A stretch of DNA of 64,000 nt from GCA-003244245 sp050700055 (GTDB taxonomy: Bacteria > Actinomycetota > Actinomycetes > Mycobacteriales > Pseudonocardiaceae). This document shows positions 1-8,799 of this stretch, piece by piece; within the stretch, counting starts at the first letter, position 1, and each line of letters begins with the position of its first letter. The stretch is taken from assembly GCA_050700055.1 (NCBI GenBank), contig JBOHGE010000030.1:6223-70222 (forward strand), in the 5' to 3' direction. The notes below the pieces were generated by a model that saw nothing but the letters and a program-made list of their open reading frames with translations, was not told the DNA's origin and made no database searches. Position numbers and translations under genes: made by a program.

Positions 1-3000
1 AGGCTGGCGTCTGGGCACTGGCCGAAGTGCTGGAGCACCAGCTGGAGCATCATGAAATAGGACCGGTTGAACAGCTGCAGGACTTCCCGCGCATCGCGAT
101 CGGTGACGAGCTCCTTGGCCGGGTTACCCCCGTGCAAGGTTGGGTTGCGCACCAGCGGGTACGCCGGGCTCCACGGCGCGCGCCGACCGCGCGCACCCTT
201 CAGCTGCTCGGCCATGAGGAGATCCGACATCCGCAGGAAGGTATCGAAATGGGACTCCTCTCCGGGCGTCACCGAGGTGAGCACGTTTCCCTCGCCCTGC
301 TCGGTGACGACATCGATCGCGAAGAGCGCGCTGGTGAGGTCGTCCACTTCGAGTTGGTAATCGGGGTGCACGGCGTTGATCGACTCCCGGAGGAAGAGGT
401 GGTGCTCTCCGCCGCCTCTCCCCTTGCCCACCAGGAAGAGGTTCGGGACGCGTTGTAGCCCTTCGCGGATGTTTCCGTAGAGCTCGCTGGGTGAGTCATA
501 GGGATGGTTCTCCTCGCGCGAGCCCGAACTCATCACGCCCTCGCGCCTGACCTCGCCGATGAGGTCCTCCGGCCGCTCTATGGCGATGAACCGCGCAACG
601 CTGCCGACACCCAGGGGCTCGAGCGAGAAGTCGAGCGGGACCAGCAGCTGGTTGTTGATAGTGCCGAAGTCGATGGTCGGGATGTGGAATGGCTCACCGA
701 TGGCCATGATAATGTTGTTGACCGCGAGGAAATGGATCATTTCCTCGCGTGCTACGGTGAGCAGGCTGCTCCGTATCCCCTTGTCACGTGTTTCCTCCCC
801 GTCGCCGCACGCCAGCCGCAACTGCTCGGATGTCCACTCGCCGCGTCGCACGTATTCCAGGCCCGCGCCGTAGGTCGGGACCGAGAACGCCGCGTAGAGG
901 TACTGCAGCAGCACGGCGAGCTCAATCATCGCGGCATGCCGCAACGCGTGGAGGAGCTCACCGCGGGTGGTGATTCCTCGGTTGGTTCGCTTGGCCGCCG
1001 GGACGATGGCCGGTACGCCGCTGACCGTACTCCGCTGGGCGCGCAGGAACTTCAGCAGCAGATGTGCTTTCGGCTCGGACAGGTCCCGCGTCGGCGGCAT
1101 GTAATAGGTCTTCGCCTTGTTGCGCGGGTCGCACATCTGCCAGATCAGCCGAGCGTAGGTCTTCACCCTGAACTGATCGGCTAGGCTGAACACCTCCGCC
1201 TTCATGAAGGAGCTGAGCAGCTCGTAGAACGCGAAGATCTCCCGGTACACCAGGTCGAAGGTCACGTCCTTCTGAGGAATGTCCGCAAGCCGCCAGTCGT
1301 CGGGGAGCACCCGCACGGACAGCGCGCCCACGCCAGCCCAGTAACCGAGCGAGTCGTCATCGTCGTAACCGACCACGGCAGAGCCCGGTCGCGCCACATC
1401 ACAGGGTGTGGGGTCCTCGGGAGCCGAGAGCAGGACGCGAGTGGACCCGGCTCGCGCCCCACGGATCGTGAAGACGCCGCGTCCTTCCTCGTCGGTACGG
1501 ACAGTGCAGGTCTGCGACCAATCCCCGGAATCGCCCAGCCCTCCGGCGCGCAACCGTACGATCTCAATGTCCCCGCACCGTGCTTGGGGCGATCTCGCGG
1601 CCCCGTCCAGCGGAAGAGCCTTGGGATTGAAGAACTGCCGCACGGTGACCGCGTCGACGGCGCGGGGACAGCCTCGGACAAAGGACCGGACAGACACTTC
1701 GACGTCGTGGCCAGGATCGTTGCCATCCCTCGGATGGTCGAGAATGAGGCAGGAATCATCGACCTGCAGGTTAGTTTCCTGTTCGCTCAGCAGCACAACG
1801 CGTTTGCCACCTGCGTCCCTTCCCACTAGGCACAGTGCTTGTTCACCGGCCATCTGAACCGGAGTCTTCATAGGAACCGTCACGATCCCACTGGTCAAGG
1901 CGCGCTCATTCCCCAGGTACACCTGACGAGGCACCTCGGCGACGAGCTGATCGGTGTCCACCGTGCGTAATTCCAGATCGCCTACATCGAGCAGGGGACC
2001 GAGCTGGTGAATAGGTCCAGGGCCACAGTTTTCAGCGCGACACGTCGCTGACACCGCGTTGACCATGTTGAGCGTGACATGCTCGGATGTCACCTCGACG
2101 GTGAGGTTGTGCAGTTCAGAGCGATTACTGCCATGTCGCGACCGCTGTGGGGTGAGTAGGCGTCCTGCCGGGTAGGTGCGTAACTCGTGCGTCCGCCAGG
2201 GCGCAATCGTTCCCCACAGGTCCCAATAACAGGGGCAACCTGGCACCAGCGGCGTGGACATGTTACTGAGAGTGAACTGAACCACCAGACCGCCTACTCC
2301 ACCAGAATCCACAATGGAGCGCAGGAGGGTAACGGCCGGGGAGACGGACGCCCTATCGAGCCAATTCAATCCCTCGTCTTTCCGCACAGCGAACTGGTAG
2401 AGAGTAGATCGCCGTAACTGCGGCGCCAGGAAATGATCGCCGACATCCATGATGTAATTGAAGTTATGCCATCTGGGTGGGTGCAGACCGTGCACGTCAC
2501 CGGTGAGCATGTACCCCACATCGTGAGATCGCTCTTCGCGGCCGAAACAGAACTGACCAACCATCAGCGTGGTGGTCCAATTCGAGGAAGGATCGACGTC
2601 GAACACCCGAGCCCGGTTGAACGTGGTAGCGAGATATTCGTTGTAGTGCCCCCACATATCAACGTTGCACCCAACCACTGGATCCCCAATTTCGATACCA
2701 TCCAGCGGCGTCTCCACGCTAACGATCTTCGCGTCGATCCAGAAGTGCCCATTTCCACCGAAGTTCAAGCCTTTTAAGGCGTTGAACGCTCCGTCGTCCG
2801 TCACTCGCCCCGCCGCATCGAAACGCGGGCCGTGCGTGTCGAGGTAATCGTGGTACTCCTGGGCTAGAAAGTGCACAGGAAACGGCCCATCCTCGGTAAG
2901 CGCCGTGTTCGTGGCTAGATCGACAAGACCGCTGCGCGCTCCAGTGGGGAGCTTGGTTGTCGCTACCCCAGAAAAATGTAAGCGTGGCAAGTCGAACACG

Positions 3001-3005
3001 CTCAT
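1..3005 (-). CDS. rebD: RebD/StaD/VioB-type chromopyrrolate synthase (3' end cut by window edge)
   Basis: Family role: couples two indole-3-pyruvate imines, made from tryptophan by the neighbouring oxidase, into a bis-indole such as chromopyrrolic acid, the indolocarbazole scaffold. I checked the frame from the ATG at 3005 to the window edge and found no stop in about 1,001 codons, so only the extreme C-terminus is missing. The N-terminus reads MSVFDLPRLHF, as in RebD/StaD. Ferritin-like helices are visible near residues 753-762 (REEMIHFLAV) and 914-924 (PGEESHFDTFL). A GGGAG motif precedes the start, which lies 28 bases after the oxidase stop. I found five TTA leucine codons, the first at codon 9 (2979-2981). 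These are rare in such genomes and suggest bldA-type control. GC is lower than in most of the window. RebD, StaD and VioB cannot be told apart without the rest of the cluster. Confidence 0.9.
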   Translation of the reverse strand, partial: MSVFDLPRLHFSGVATTKLPTGARSGLVDLATNTALTEDGPFPVHFLAQEYHDYLDTHGPRFDAAGRVTDDGAFNALKGLNFGGNGHFWIDAKIVSVETPLDGIEIGDPVVGCNVDMWGHYNEYLATTFNRARVFDVDPSSNWTTTLMVGQFCFGREERSHDVGYMLTGDVHGLHPPRWHNFNYIMDVGDHFLAPQLRRSTLYQFAVRKDEGLNWLDRASVSPAVTLLRSIVDSGGVGGLVVQFTLSNMSTPLVPGCPCYWDLWGTIAPWRTHELRTYPAGRLLTPQRSRHGSNRSELHNLTVEVTSEHVTLNMVNAVSATCRAENCGPGPIHQLGPLLDVGDLELRTVDTDQLVAEVPRQVYLGNERALTSGIVTVPMKTPVQMAGEQALCLVGRDAGGKRVVLLSEQETNLQVDDSCLILDHPRDGNDPGHDVEVSVRSFVRGCPRAVDAVTVRQFFNPKALPLDGAARSPQARCGDIEIVRLRAGGLGDSGDWSQTCTVRTDEEGRGVFTIRGARAGSTRVLLSAPEDPTPCDVARPGSAVVGYDDDDSLGYWAGVGALSVRVLPDDWRLADIPQKDVTFDLVYREIFAFYELLSSFMKAEVFSLADQFRVKTYARLIWQMCDPRNKAKTYYMPPTRDLSEPKAHLLLKFLRAQRSTVSGVPAIVPAAKRTNRGITTRGELLHALRHAAMIELAVLLQYLYAAFSVPTYGAGLEYVRRGEWTSEQLRLACGDGEETRDKGIRSSLLTVAREEMIHFLAVNNIIMAIGEPFHIPTIDFGTINNQLLVPLDFSLEPLGVGSVARFIAIERPEDLIGEVRREGVMSSGSREENHPYDSPSELYGNIREGLQRVPNLFLVGKGRGGGEHHLFLRESINAVHPDYQLEVDDLTSALFAIDVVTEQGEGNVLTSVTPGEESHFDTFLRMSDLLMAEQLKGARGRRAPWSPAYPLVRNPTLHGGNPAKELVTDRDAREVLQLFNRSYFMMLQLVLQHFGQCPDAS

Positions 3006-3033
3006 CCACACGCTCCCTTCGCGACCTGACAGT

Positions 3034-4482
3034 TCATGCTAAGGCCAGACGTGTTCGGGGCTGGTGGAAGTGGATCTCGCGCACCGCGTTAACCGCCGAC
3101 TCAATCGCACCTTCTATCCATGCCGGCGTCGATGAACAGTGCTCACCCGCGAAGAAAAGGCGGTTCTCCGGCTGAGCCGCGTGAACTCGTTCCTCTTCGC
3201 ATGTGATTGTGTCCTTTCCCCAACGCACGGCGCCAGCTCCTCCGCTCCACCTATTCTGCCCCCAAGCGAAGCTCACCGTGCCCACGACCATGCCAGGACA
3301 TAACAGCTCAGGATGCATCTTGCCCAATTCCTGGATAACAAATTCGTGCCGGATAGCTGCGGGCATACAGCCGAGCAAGTCAGCGTCACAGCCGATTGTA
3401 TAGCTGGCCAATAATGCGGCACCGCACGCCGGATCACCCTCCACTGGCGGATAGTAAGCCTGCCGGATACGCCCGCTGGCGAACGCGGCGCCGCCGCTAA
3501 TTCCGTCTCGTTCCCAGAACGCTTCCCTGCAGTGCAGGGCAACTTTCGTAGCCGACCAGTACTTCACGCTATGGATCGCGGCGATCTTGGCTCCGCTCAA
3601 ACCGTTCAGCCACAGGCGCCGGAGGATGGAGAACGGAATAGTGCACAGGACATAGTCACAGTGTCTGTTCACGATATAGTCGCTGTCCCGGACATGGACG
3701 AGGACCGCGTCCTCCTGAACCTCAAGACCAATCACCTCCTGGCTGCGCGTGATGGGACCCTGGATCCGCTCGGCGAGCCGGCAGACGAGTTGGTCCATAC
3801 CTCCTTCCAATCGAACAAGTTCAGGGCTCGTCTCATTGAGTATATCATTGATGAAATGACTGAGACGCCCGCGGAAACTCGATTTTACCTCAGGGTGAGC
3901 AGCAAAGAACGAATGCAGATCGACATGCTCCTTGGCGCCGCCGTGGAGAAATAGAGTAAGGTCGATCCGCTCGACTAGGTCCAGCAACTCGAGGAGAAAC
4001 TCCTCGCGCAGAATATTCCGGAAATCAGCTGGGGCGATGGCGTTGCCGATGGCCATCAGCCAAGCGCCGAAGAGGACAGTCTCGTCACTGTAACGCTCTC
4101 CCGACAAAACTCGGCGGAGATCCTCCGTCATCACCCCGGCCGCCTCGCGAACGGACAGGTAACCCGCGCTGCTCGCGTGATGGTTACCGCTCTTCGAGAA
4201 CAGGGTTTCAAAGTCTCGTACTTTATCGGTAAGCCCGAGCTGTGCAATGTAATGCATCGTATGCTGATGCTTGGTCGGGATACGCATAGCACCGAGCTCA
4301 ACCAGCGGCCCAGCGGGACCGGAACGGAAGCGATGTGTGTGGATCCGGCCACCGATCCTTCGGCTGCCTTCCAGGACCTCGACCTGGTGTCCAAGCCGTT
4401 CCAACTCGTACGCCGCCACGAGACCGGCTACACCAGCACCGATGATGGTAACCTTCTTTGCGCTGGTCATCGGTGGATGCAT
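3034..4482 (-). CDS. rebO: FAD-dependent L-tryptophan oxidase, RebO/StaO/VioA-like
   Basis: Flavin amine oxidase of 482 aa. It has the N-terminal Rossmann motif GAGVAG (residues 15-20), an acidic strand end (VEVLEG) and RIGGRI. The C-terminal FAD site reads FAGEHCSSTPAWIEGAIESA. In bis-indole pathways this enzyme oxidises L-tryptophan (or chlorotryptophan) to the indole-3-pyruvate imine used by the next gene, and the tandem order supports that role. The last codons are CTG GCC TTA GCA TGA, so this gene also carries a TTA codon. Two in-frame ATGs (4482 and 4470) are possible and neither has a strong ribosome site. Without the context it could be called a generic L-amino acid oxidase. Confidence 0.88.
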   Translation of the reverse strand: MHPPMTSAKKVTIIGAGVAGLVAAYELERLGHQVEVLEGSRRIGGRIHTHRFRSGPAGPLVELGAMRIPTKHQHTMHYIAQLGLTDKVRDFETLFSKSGNHHASSAGYLSVREAAGVMTEDLRRVLSGERYSDETVLFGAWLMAIGNAIAPADFRNILREEFLLELLDLVERIDLTLFLHGGAKEHVDLHSFFAAHPEVKSSFRGRLSHFINDILNETSPELVRLEGGMDQLVCRLAERIQGPITRSQEVIGLEVQEDAVLVHVRDSDYIVNRHCDYVLCTIPFSILRRLWLNGLSGAKIAAIHSVKYWSATKVALHCREAFWERDGISGGAAFASGRIRQAYYPPVEGDPACGAALLASYTIGCDADLLGCMPAAIRHEFVIQELGKMHPELLCPGMVVGTVSFAWGQNRWSGGAGAVRWGKDTITCEEERVHAAQPENRLFFAGEHCSSTPAWIEGAIESAVNAVREIHFHQPRTRLALA

Positions 4483-4930
4483 CCGCGTCCAGGAGCTATC
4501 CGCCCATGGCGTTCATACATGATCTTGGTTGAGCTGGATGCTTGTGGCTCATCCATCCCGTTCGGCCTCCCGTTCCGCAACGACCAAGATTCGTTTCGAT
4601 TGCGGCTCGGAATCGCGATACCATCTTCGCCCCGCGTGCCCATAAACCAGCAATCATTACAAATAGCACGAGCGGCACCCGATAGATATGTCATACTTAA
4701 GTCGCAAATTACGCACAAGTATTTTGAGGACGAGAGGGAGTCTTTTTTAAATGCCATCAAAAAGGTGCCTGAGACAATCAAATCAGTGATTACGGCAGTG
4801 ATTGCCAGAAAATGAGTAACTTGCCGCATGGACGCCCCCAACGTGGTGTGAATCACGTGATGTTACTGCACATCCTGATGGTACTCACGGGTCGCCACAA
4901 AAAACATGGTGGACGTCTCGGATTACTCGA
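4483..4930. other. Upstream region of the bis-indole genes, no convincing gene
   Basis: About 450 bases of clearly lower GC than the surroundings, with runs such as TTTTTTAAAT and AAAAGGTGCC. It should hold the promoter of the rebO-rebD pair on the minus strand. An open frame at 4467-4856 (minus) begins with a hydrophobic stretch but overlaps the oxidase start and has no other coding character, so I do not call it. Confidence 0.5.
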
Positions 4931-5198
4931 TCGGGGGCTGTTGCGTTGTGCGAAGCCGGGGCAGGCGAGATCGTTGGTCCTGGTTGGTCAGATCGCCAGG
5001 GCCAGCTCGTCGAAGGCCGCCGCCACCCGCAGCGTCGCGGGTTCTTCGACTCCGAGTTCGTAGTGTCCGCGGCGGATGTTCTGCACGAGGCGTGTCCGGC
5101 GCTGATCACCCGCGTTGAGGGGAGACGTTTCAGGCCGAGCATCGGCCGTAGCCGAGCCTTCAACCGGCTATGATCGGCTTCGGTCGGGTTGTTCGCGT
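4931..5198 (-). pseudogene. IS6-family transposase remnant (C-terminal part, frameshifted)
   Basis: Reading leftward from about 5198, the frame gives YANNPTEADHSRLKARL and PMLGLK, the typical C-terminal DDE region of IS6-family transposases (E of EADH). Near 5095 the frame breaks: the continuation VQNIRRGHYEL to the stop at 4988-4990 is in another frame, consistent with loss of one base. The 5' two-thirds are absent, replaced by the IS3-type fragment. GGGGGCTGTTGC near 4931 resembles an IS6 terminal repeat, so this may be the right-hand end of the element. Confidence 0.75.
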
Positions 5199-5462
5199 AC
5201 TGAACCACCCCGGGTCTGATGGAGGCTCTGTCCTGTGTGGAGAATGGAGAGATGGCGCGATCTTCGAGGCACCCTCGTGAGGTGCGTGAGCGTGCGGTGG
5301 CGCTGGTGTGGGAGACCCAGTCAGATTATGGGTCGCGGCGGGAGGCGATCGTGTCGGTCGCGGAGAAGGTGGGCGTGTCGGGTGAGTCGTTACGTCGGTG
5401 GGTTCGTCAGGCTGAGGTCGATGTGGGTCACCGGGTGGGGACGACGTCTGCTGATGCTGAGG
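5199..5462 (+). pseudogene. IS3-family OrfA remnant, interrupted by an IS4-family element
   Basis: From the ATG at 5252 the protein starts MARSSRHPREVRERAVALV and continues through the helix-turn-helix typical of IS3 OrfA (AIVSVAEKVGVSGESLRRWV). It runs only to about 70 residues before the inverted repeat of the next element at 5463. No OrfB is seen on the far side of that element, so this is a dead fragment and not a simply interrupted copy. Its left edge abuts the IS6 fragment. Confidence 0.7.
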
Positions 5463-5490
5463 CAATGCCACGTAGCCTAGTTTGATCATG
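5463..5490 (+). repeat. Left terminal inverted repeat of the IS4-family element
   Basis: 28 bp starting CAATGCCACGTAG and ending TTGATCATG. It pairs with 7018-7045 with three mismatches. Confidence 0.8.
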
Positions 5491-5567
5491 GGTCTGGTCT
5501 GCTGTTTCTTCGTGGTGTCGGCGTGGCGCGGTGAGGTGCGCTGGGTTCGCTGACATGGTCGCTGATC

Positions 5568-7022
5568 ATGGGCGAGGGTGCGGTGGTGCGGCCGGATCAG
5601 GTGTCGTTGGGGGTGTTGGTCTCTTCGGTGCCGCGGGATGCGGTGGACGGCGCAGTGGCGGCTTGCGGTGCCGGCGCTAAACGCTCGGGTGGGAAGCTCC
5701 CGCCGCATGTGATCGCCTATCTGACGCTGGGGTTGTGCCTGTTCGGCGAGGACGACTACGAGGAGGTCGCGACCAAGGTCACGGGCTCGTTGTCGGCGTG
5801 GGGGTGCTGGGACGCCGGGTGGTCGGTGCCGACCGCGAGTGGGATCACCCAGGCTCGCAAGCGGCTGGGTCCGAAGGTGTTGGCGGAGGTGTTTGAGCAG
5901 GTCGCAGGCCCGGTCGGGACCGCCTCGACGCGGGGAACGTGGCTGCGGCAATGGCGGATGGTGGCCATCGACGGGTTCGAGGTCGACCTACCCGATACTC
6001 CGGGCAACGCCGCGGAGTTCGGCTACGCAGGCTTCGGGGACAACCGCTCGGCGTTCCCGAAGGCGCGGGTGGTGGCGTTGGCCGAGTGCGGCACGCATGC
6101 CTTCCTGGCCGCCGAGGTCGGGGCGTACGCCGTCGGGGAGAAGACCCTGGCTAACCGGCTCTACCAGCGGTTACGCTCCGATGAACTGCTCACCGCAGAC
6201 CGCAACTTCTACAGCTTCGACGCGTGGGACCTGGCCACCCGGACCGGGGCGGCATTGCTGTGGCGGGCCCCGACCGGGCTGGCGCTGCCGATGGTGGTGG
6301 TCCTGCCCGACGGGACCTACCTGGCGGCGCTGATCAACCCGAAGATCCGCGGCGTCCGGCGCCGCGAGGCGATCATGGCTGCCGCTCGCGAGGTCGCCGC
6401 CGGTCACCACGACGAGCTGGATCCGAGCGAGGCGCACCTGGTGCGGGTCGCGGAGTACGACGTGCCCGACCGCGAGGGCAACGACAGCGGTGAGCTGATC
6501 GTGCTGCTGTCCACGGTCCTCGACCCGGCCGACGCGCGCGCCGACGAACTCGCCGCCGCGTACAACGAGCGCTGGGAGGAAGAAACCGGCAATGACCAAC
6601 TCAAGACGCATCTGCGCGGCCCGGGGAAGCTCCTGCGCTCCCGGCTGCCCGAGCTGGTCCACCAGGAGATCTGGGCCTGGCTACTGGTCCCCTACGCACT
6701 CAGCGTCTTAAGCTCCCGAGCCGCGGAGGCCGCGGACCTCGACCCCGACCGGATCTCGTTCACCCGAGTCCTGCGCATCGCCCGCCGCACCGCCACCGGG
6801 ACGGCGGGTTTTCCCCCTGAGGACTGGGACCTCGCCCTGCCCCAGGTCCTGACCGAGATCACAGGAAAGATCAACCGACCACGGCGATACCGAACCTGCC
6901 CGCGCGCGGTCAAACGCGGTCGCCACAACAGCTACCGGATCAAGAAGCCCGGCGAGACCGCCACCCGCCATCCCGGACCGGCCACGATCAACATCCGCGC
7001 GGTGACACGATCAGCAGCATGA
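5568..7022 (+). CDS. IS4-family transposase
   Basis: 484 aa. The N-terminal domain reads RDAVDGAVAACGAGAKRS then KLPPHVIAYLTLGLCLF, typical of IS4-type transposase N-termini. The DDE catalytic core follows, with D in VAIDGFEVDL, D in LLTADRNFYSF and the YREK signature YNERWEEETGNDQLK (Y-2-R-3-E-6-K). The length is usual for the family and no frameshift is seen. It catalyses cut-and-paste movement of the surrounding element. Confidence 0.93.
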   Translation: MGEGAVVRPDQVSLGVLVSSVPRDAVDGAVAACGAGAKRSGGKLPPHVIAYLTLGLCLFGEDDYEEVATKVTGSLSAWGCWDAGWSVPTASGITQARKRLGPKVLAEVFEQVAGPVGTASTRGTWLRQWRMVAIDGFEVDLPDTPGNAAEFGYAGFGDNRSAFPKARVVALAECGTHAFLAAEVGAYAVGEKTLANRLYQRLRSDELLTADRNFYSFDAWDLATRTGAALLWRAPTGLALPMVVVLPDGTYLAALINPKIRGVRRREAIMAAAREVAAGHHDELDPSEAHLVRVAEYDVPDREGNDSGELIVLLSTVLDPADARADELAAAYNERWEEETGNDQLKTHLRGPGKLLRSRLPELVHQEIWAWLLVPYALSVLSSRAAEAADLDPDRISFTRVLRIARRTATGTAGFPPEDWDLALPQVLTEITGKINRPRRYRTCPRAVKRGRHNSYRIKKPGETATRHPGPATINIRAVTRSAA

Positions 7023-7045
7023 TCAATCTAAGCTACGTGACATTG
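7018..7045 (-). repeat. Right terminal inverted repeat of the IS4-family element
   Basis: 28 bp that overlap the last codons of the transposase. The reverse complement begins CAATGTCACGTAG and ends TTGATCATG. Confidence 0.8.
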
Positions 7046-7122
7046 GGCTTGGATAGGTCGATGCACTCGGTGGCTGCTGTCGACTTTGACTCGATGAAAC
7101 CGGCTTCGTCGGATCTAGCCTC

Positions 7123-8304
7123 CTATCGACTGGCGCGCTGTGCGGCCAGTTCGCGCAGTTCATCGACTTCGGGTACACCGCGATATCCGCTGACCGTGGC
7201 GACCAGCTCATCGACCCGCCATGCGTTGGACGGCACGATCTCGTTCGATTCCAGCACGAGCACACCGTAGTGCGCGGCCTCGTCGGGTCGTCCTAGTCGC
7301 GCCAGCACAAGCCCGAGGTCGAGGTGGGCGGTCGCTACCCGCCGGCGCTGGTTGCTCGCCGCGGAACGCGCTGCGGCGCGCCGGGCGAAATCCTCTGCGG
7401 CCGGGTCTCCCAGCCAGGCCAGGGCCGTGCCCGTGTACAGCTCCAGCTTGTCGCCGTCGAATTGATAATGGTGGTCAGGCGGGCGCCCCGGTGACTGTCG
7501 ATCCGCAGCAGCCGAGCACCGACGCAGCGCCGCCCGCATCTGCGGCCCGTCGCCGAGGCGGGCGGCTGCTCGCGCCGACTGCATAGCGAGCTGCGCCGCT
7601 GCCGGGCTGCCCAACGGAGCGATGCCCTCCCCGGCTGCGGCCAGTGTCGCGGCCCGGGGCCAGTCCTGGTCCACGAGTGCGGTCCAGGCGTCGATCTCGA
7701 CTGCCCACGCGGCGATCTCGTCGGCGCCGGTCTCCCCGCCCAGTGACTGGGCGGCGTCTCGCGCGGTGCTTGCTGCTCGTCGCTGCCCGAGGTCGACATG
7801 AAGGGTGGCCGCGAACACCGCAAGCCACCCGGCGGTGCTGAGTAGCCGCCGGCGCTGGACGAGGGTTGACCGGCCGTCGAGCAGGGAGCTGATCTGGCGC
7901 GCCATGGCGCGCACGCTATGTAGCAGCTCGACGGGCGGGGTGCGAGTGTAGCTCCGCGCCATCGTGTCCATGCTGGTGTCCAACAGCTCCAGGGTGGTCA
8001 GGGAGATGTCGCTGGCCTGGGCCCGGGCGGCCAGCTCTAGTAGCTCCGTGGACTGTCTGTTGGTGGTCCGTGTTTGCAGCACCTGGTTGGCGGATTCCCA
8101 GGCAGCTACCAGCGCCCCGTCAGCGGCCAGGGCCACATCCAAGGCCCGGACGACCGTCTCGGTGGGCCAGCGGTGCCCGTGTTCGATGTTGCTGAGATAG
8201 CCGCGGTGGGTGTGCGTGCGGGCGGCCAGGTCGGCCAGAGACAGTCCGCCGTTGGCACGGCGGGTGGCGAGTTCGGTGGCGAAGTCCGCTCGCTCGCTGT
8301 CCAT
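7123..8304 (-). CDS. XRE-family regulator with helical repeat C-terminus (module 1)
   Basis: 393 aa from the ATG at 8304, which has GGGAGG just upstream; an ATG at 8334 is less likely. An N-terminal helix-turn-helix (about residues 20-58, LSLADLAARTHTHRGYLSNIEHG) is followed by an alanine-rich helical C-terminus of TPR-like composition. It is transcribed away from the 70-aa gene at 8396. The same arrangement occurs at 13697-15315, so the pair is a duplicated module. Such regulators in actinomycetes often act with a small partner, as WhiJ-type systems do; this one is not assigned further. Confidence 0.8.
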   Translation of the reverse strand: MDSERADFATELATRRANGGLSLADLAARTHTHRGYLSNIEHGHRWPTETVVRALDVALAADGALVAAWESANQVLQTRTTNRQSTELLELAARAQASDISLTTLELLDTSMDTMARSYTRTPPVELLHSVRAMARQISSLLDGRSTLVQRRRLLSTAGWLAVFAATLHVDLGQRRAASTARDAAQSLGGETGADEIAAWAVEIDAWTALVDQDWPRAATLAAAGEGIAPLGSPAAAQLAMQSARAAARLGDGPQMRAALRRCSAAADRQSPGRPPDHHYQFDGDKLELYTGTALAWLGDPAAEDFARRAAARSAASNQRRRVATAHLDLGLVLARLGRPDEAAHYGVLVLESNEIVPSNAWRVDELVATVSGYRGVPEVDELRELAAQRASR

Positions 8305-8395
8305 CCGCCCTCCCGGTGTCGCCTCGGTAGTCACCCTTGCCAGAGGCGACAGTGACAGGGTGCCACCCGTTCCATTGTGGTGCGACAGTGGGCAG

Positions 8396-8608
8396 ATGAT
8401 CAGCGATCAGGACAGCAACCGCAAACGTCGCGTCCTCCACGTCACGTGCACACAGTGCGGTGGCACGCCCGGGTTCACAAATCTGGTAGTCAGCAAGTAC
8501 GGGGACACGATCCAGCTCGACCCGCACGCCGCCGGTTGCTGCGTGATCAGGCTTGCGGAGGACGAGGCCCGCGCGCTGCGCCAGATCTTGATCGAATGGG
8601 TTAGCTGA
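8396..8608 (+). CDS. Small conserved protein, partner of XRE regulator (module 1)
   Basis: 70 aa starting MISDQDSNRKRR. It has two cysteines near residue 20 (CTQCGG), then GFTNLVVSK, LDPHAAGCCVI and a C-terminal helix ending EWVS. A paralogue at 15103 shares MISDQ, GFTNLVISK, LDPHA.GG.(V/L)I and EWLG. It is divergent from the XRE gene, with only about 90 bases between starts. Function unknown; the context suggests it modulates the regulator, as DUF397-type partners are thought to do. Confidence 0.7.
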   Translation: MISDQDSNRKRRVLHVTCTQCGGTPGFTNLVVSKYGDTIQLDPHAAGCCVIRLAEDEARALRQILIEWVS

Positions 8609-8799
8609 TCTGCCGTGAGTCGGTCGGCCCGCCATCCGGCGGTTGCTGACAGTAGGCGTTCGGTGACACCCAGGGACCTCTTCGGAAAAGGTCTCGGGCG
8701 GGTATCAGGACGCATTGCTGCCGGCATCTGTCGCTGTAGTACCACCCGGCCGGCCGCGCCGCGCGAACCGGAACGTGTCCCGAGAGAGGACCAGCAGCT

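Larger units (their letters stand above)
5463..7045 (+). mobile_element. Complete IS4-family insertion sequence
   Basis: About 1.58 kb bounded by imperfect 28-bp inverted repeats at 5463-5490 and 7018-7045 (25 of 28 matching; left end CAATGCCACGTAGCCTAG, right end reverse complement CAATGTCACGTAGCTTAG). It holds a single transposase gene. I could not identify a convincing target duplication: the left flank ends GCTGAGG and the right flank starts GGCTTGG. The element looks intact and potentially mobile. Confidence 0.85.

Noticed and set aside
27..1184. Long plus-strand open frames at the left edge
   Set aside because: They are exact antisense of the rebD-like gene, whose frame is open over the same stretch and has family motifs.
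4467..4856. Minus-strand frame of 129 codons starting with a hydrophobic stretch
   Set aside because: It overlaps the oxidase start, ends in antisense-like sequence and has no other support; the region is better explained as promoter DNA.
5160..5951. Long minus-strand frame across the left part of the IS4 element
   Set aside because: It spans three unrelated IS pieces and is the antisense of the transposase.
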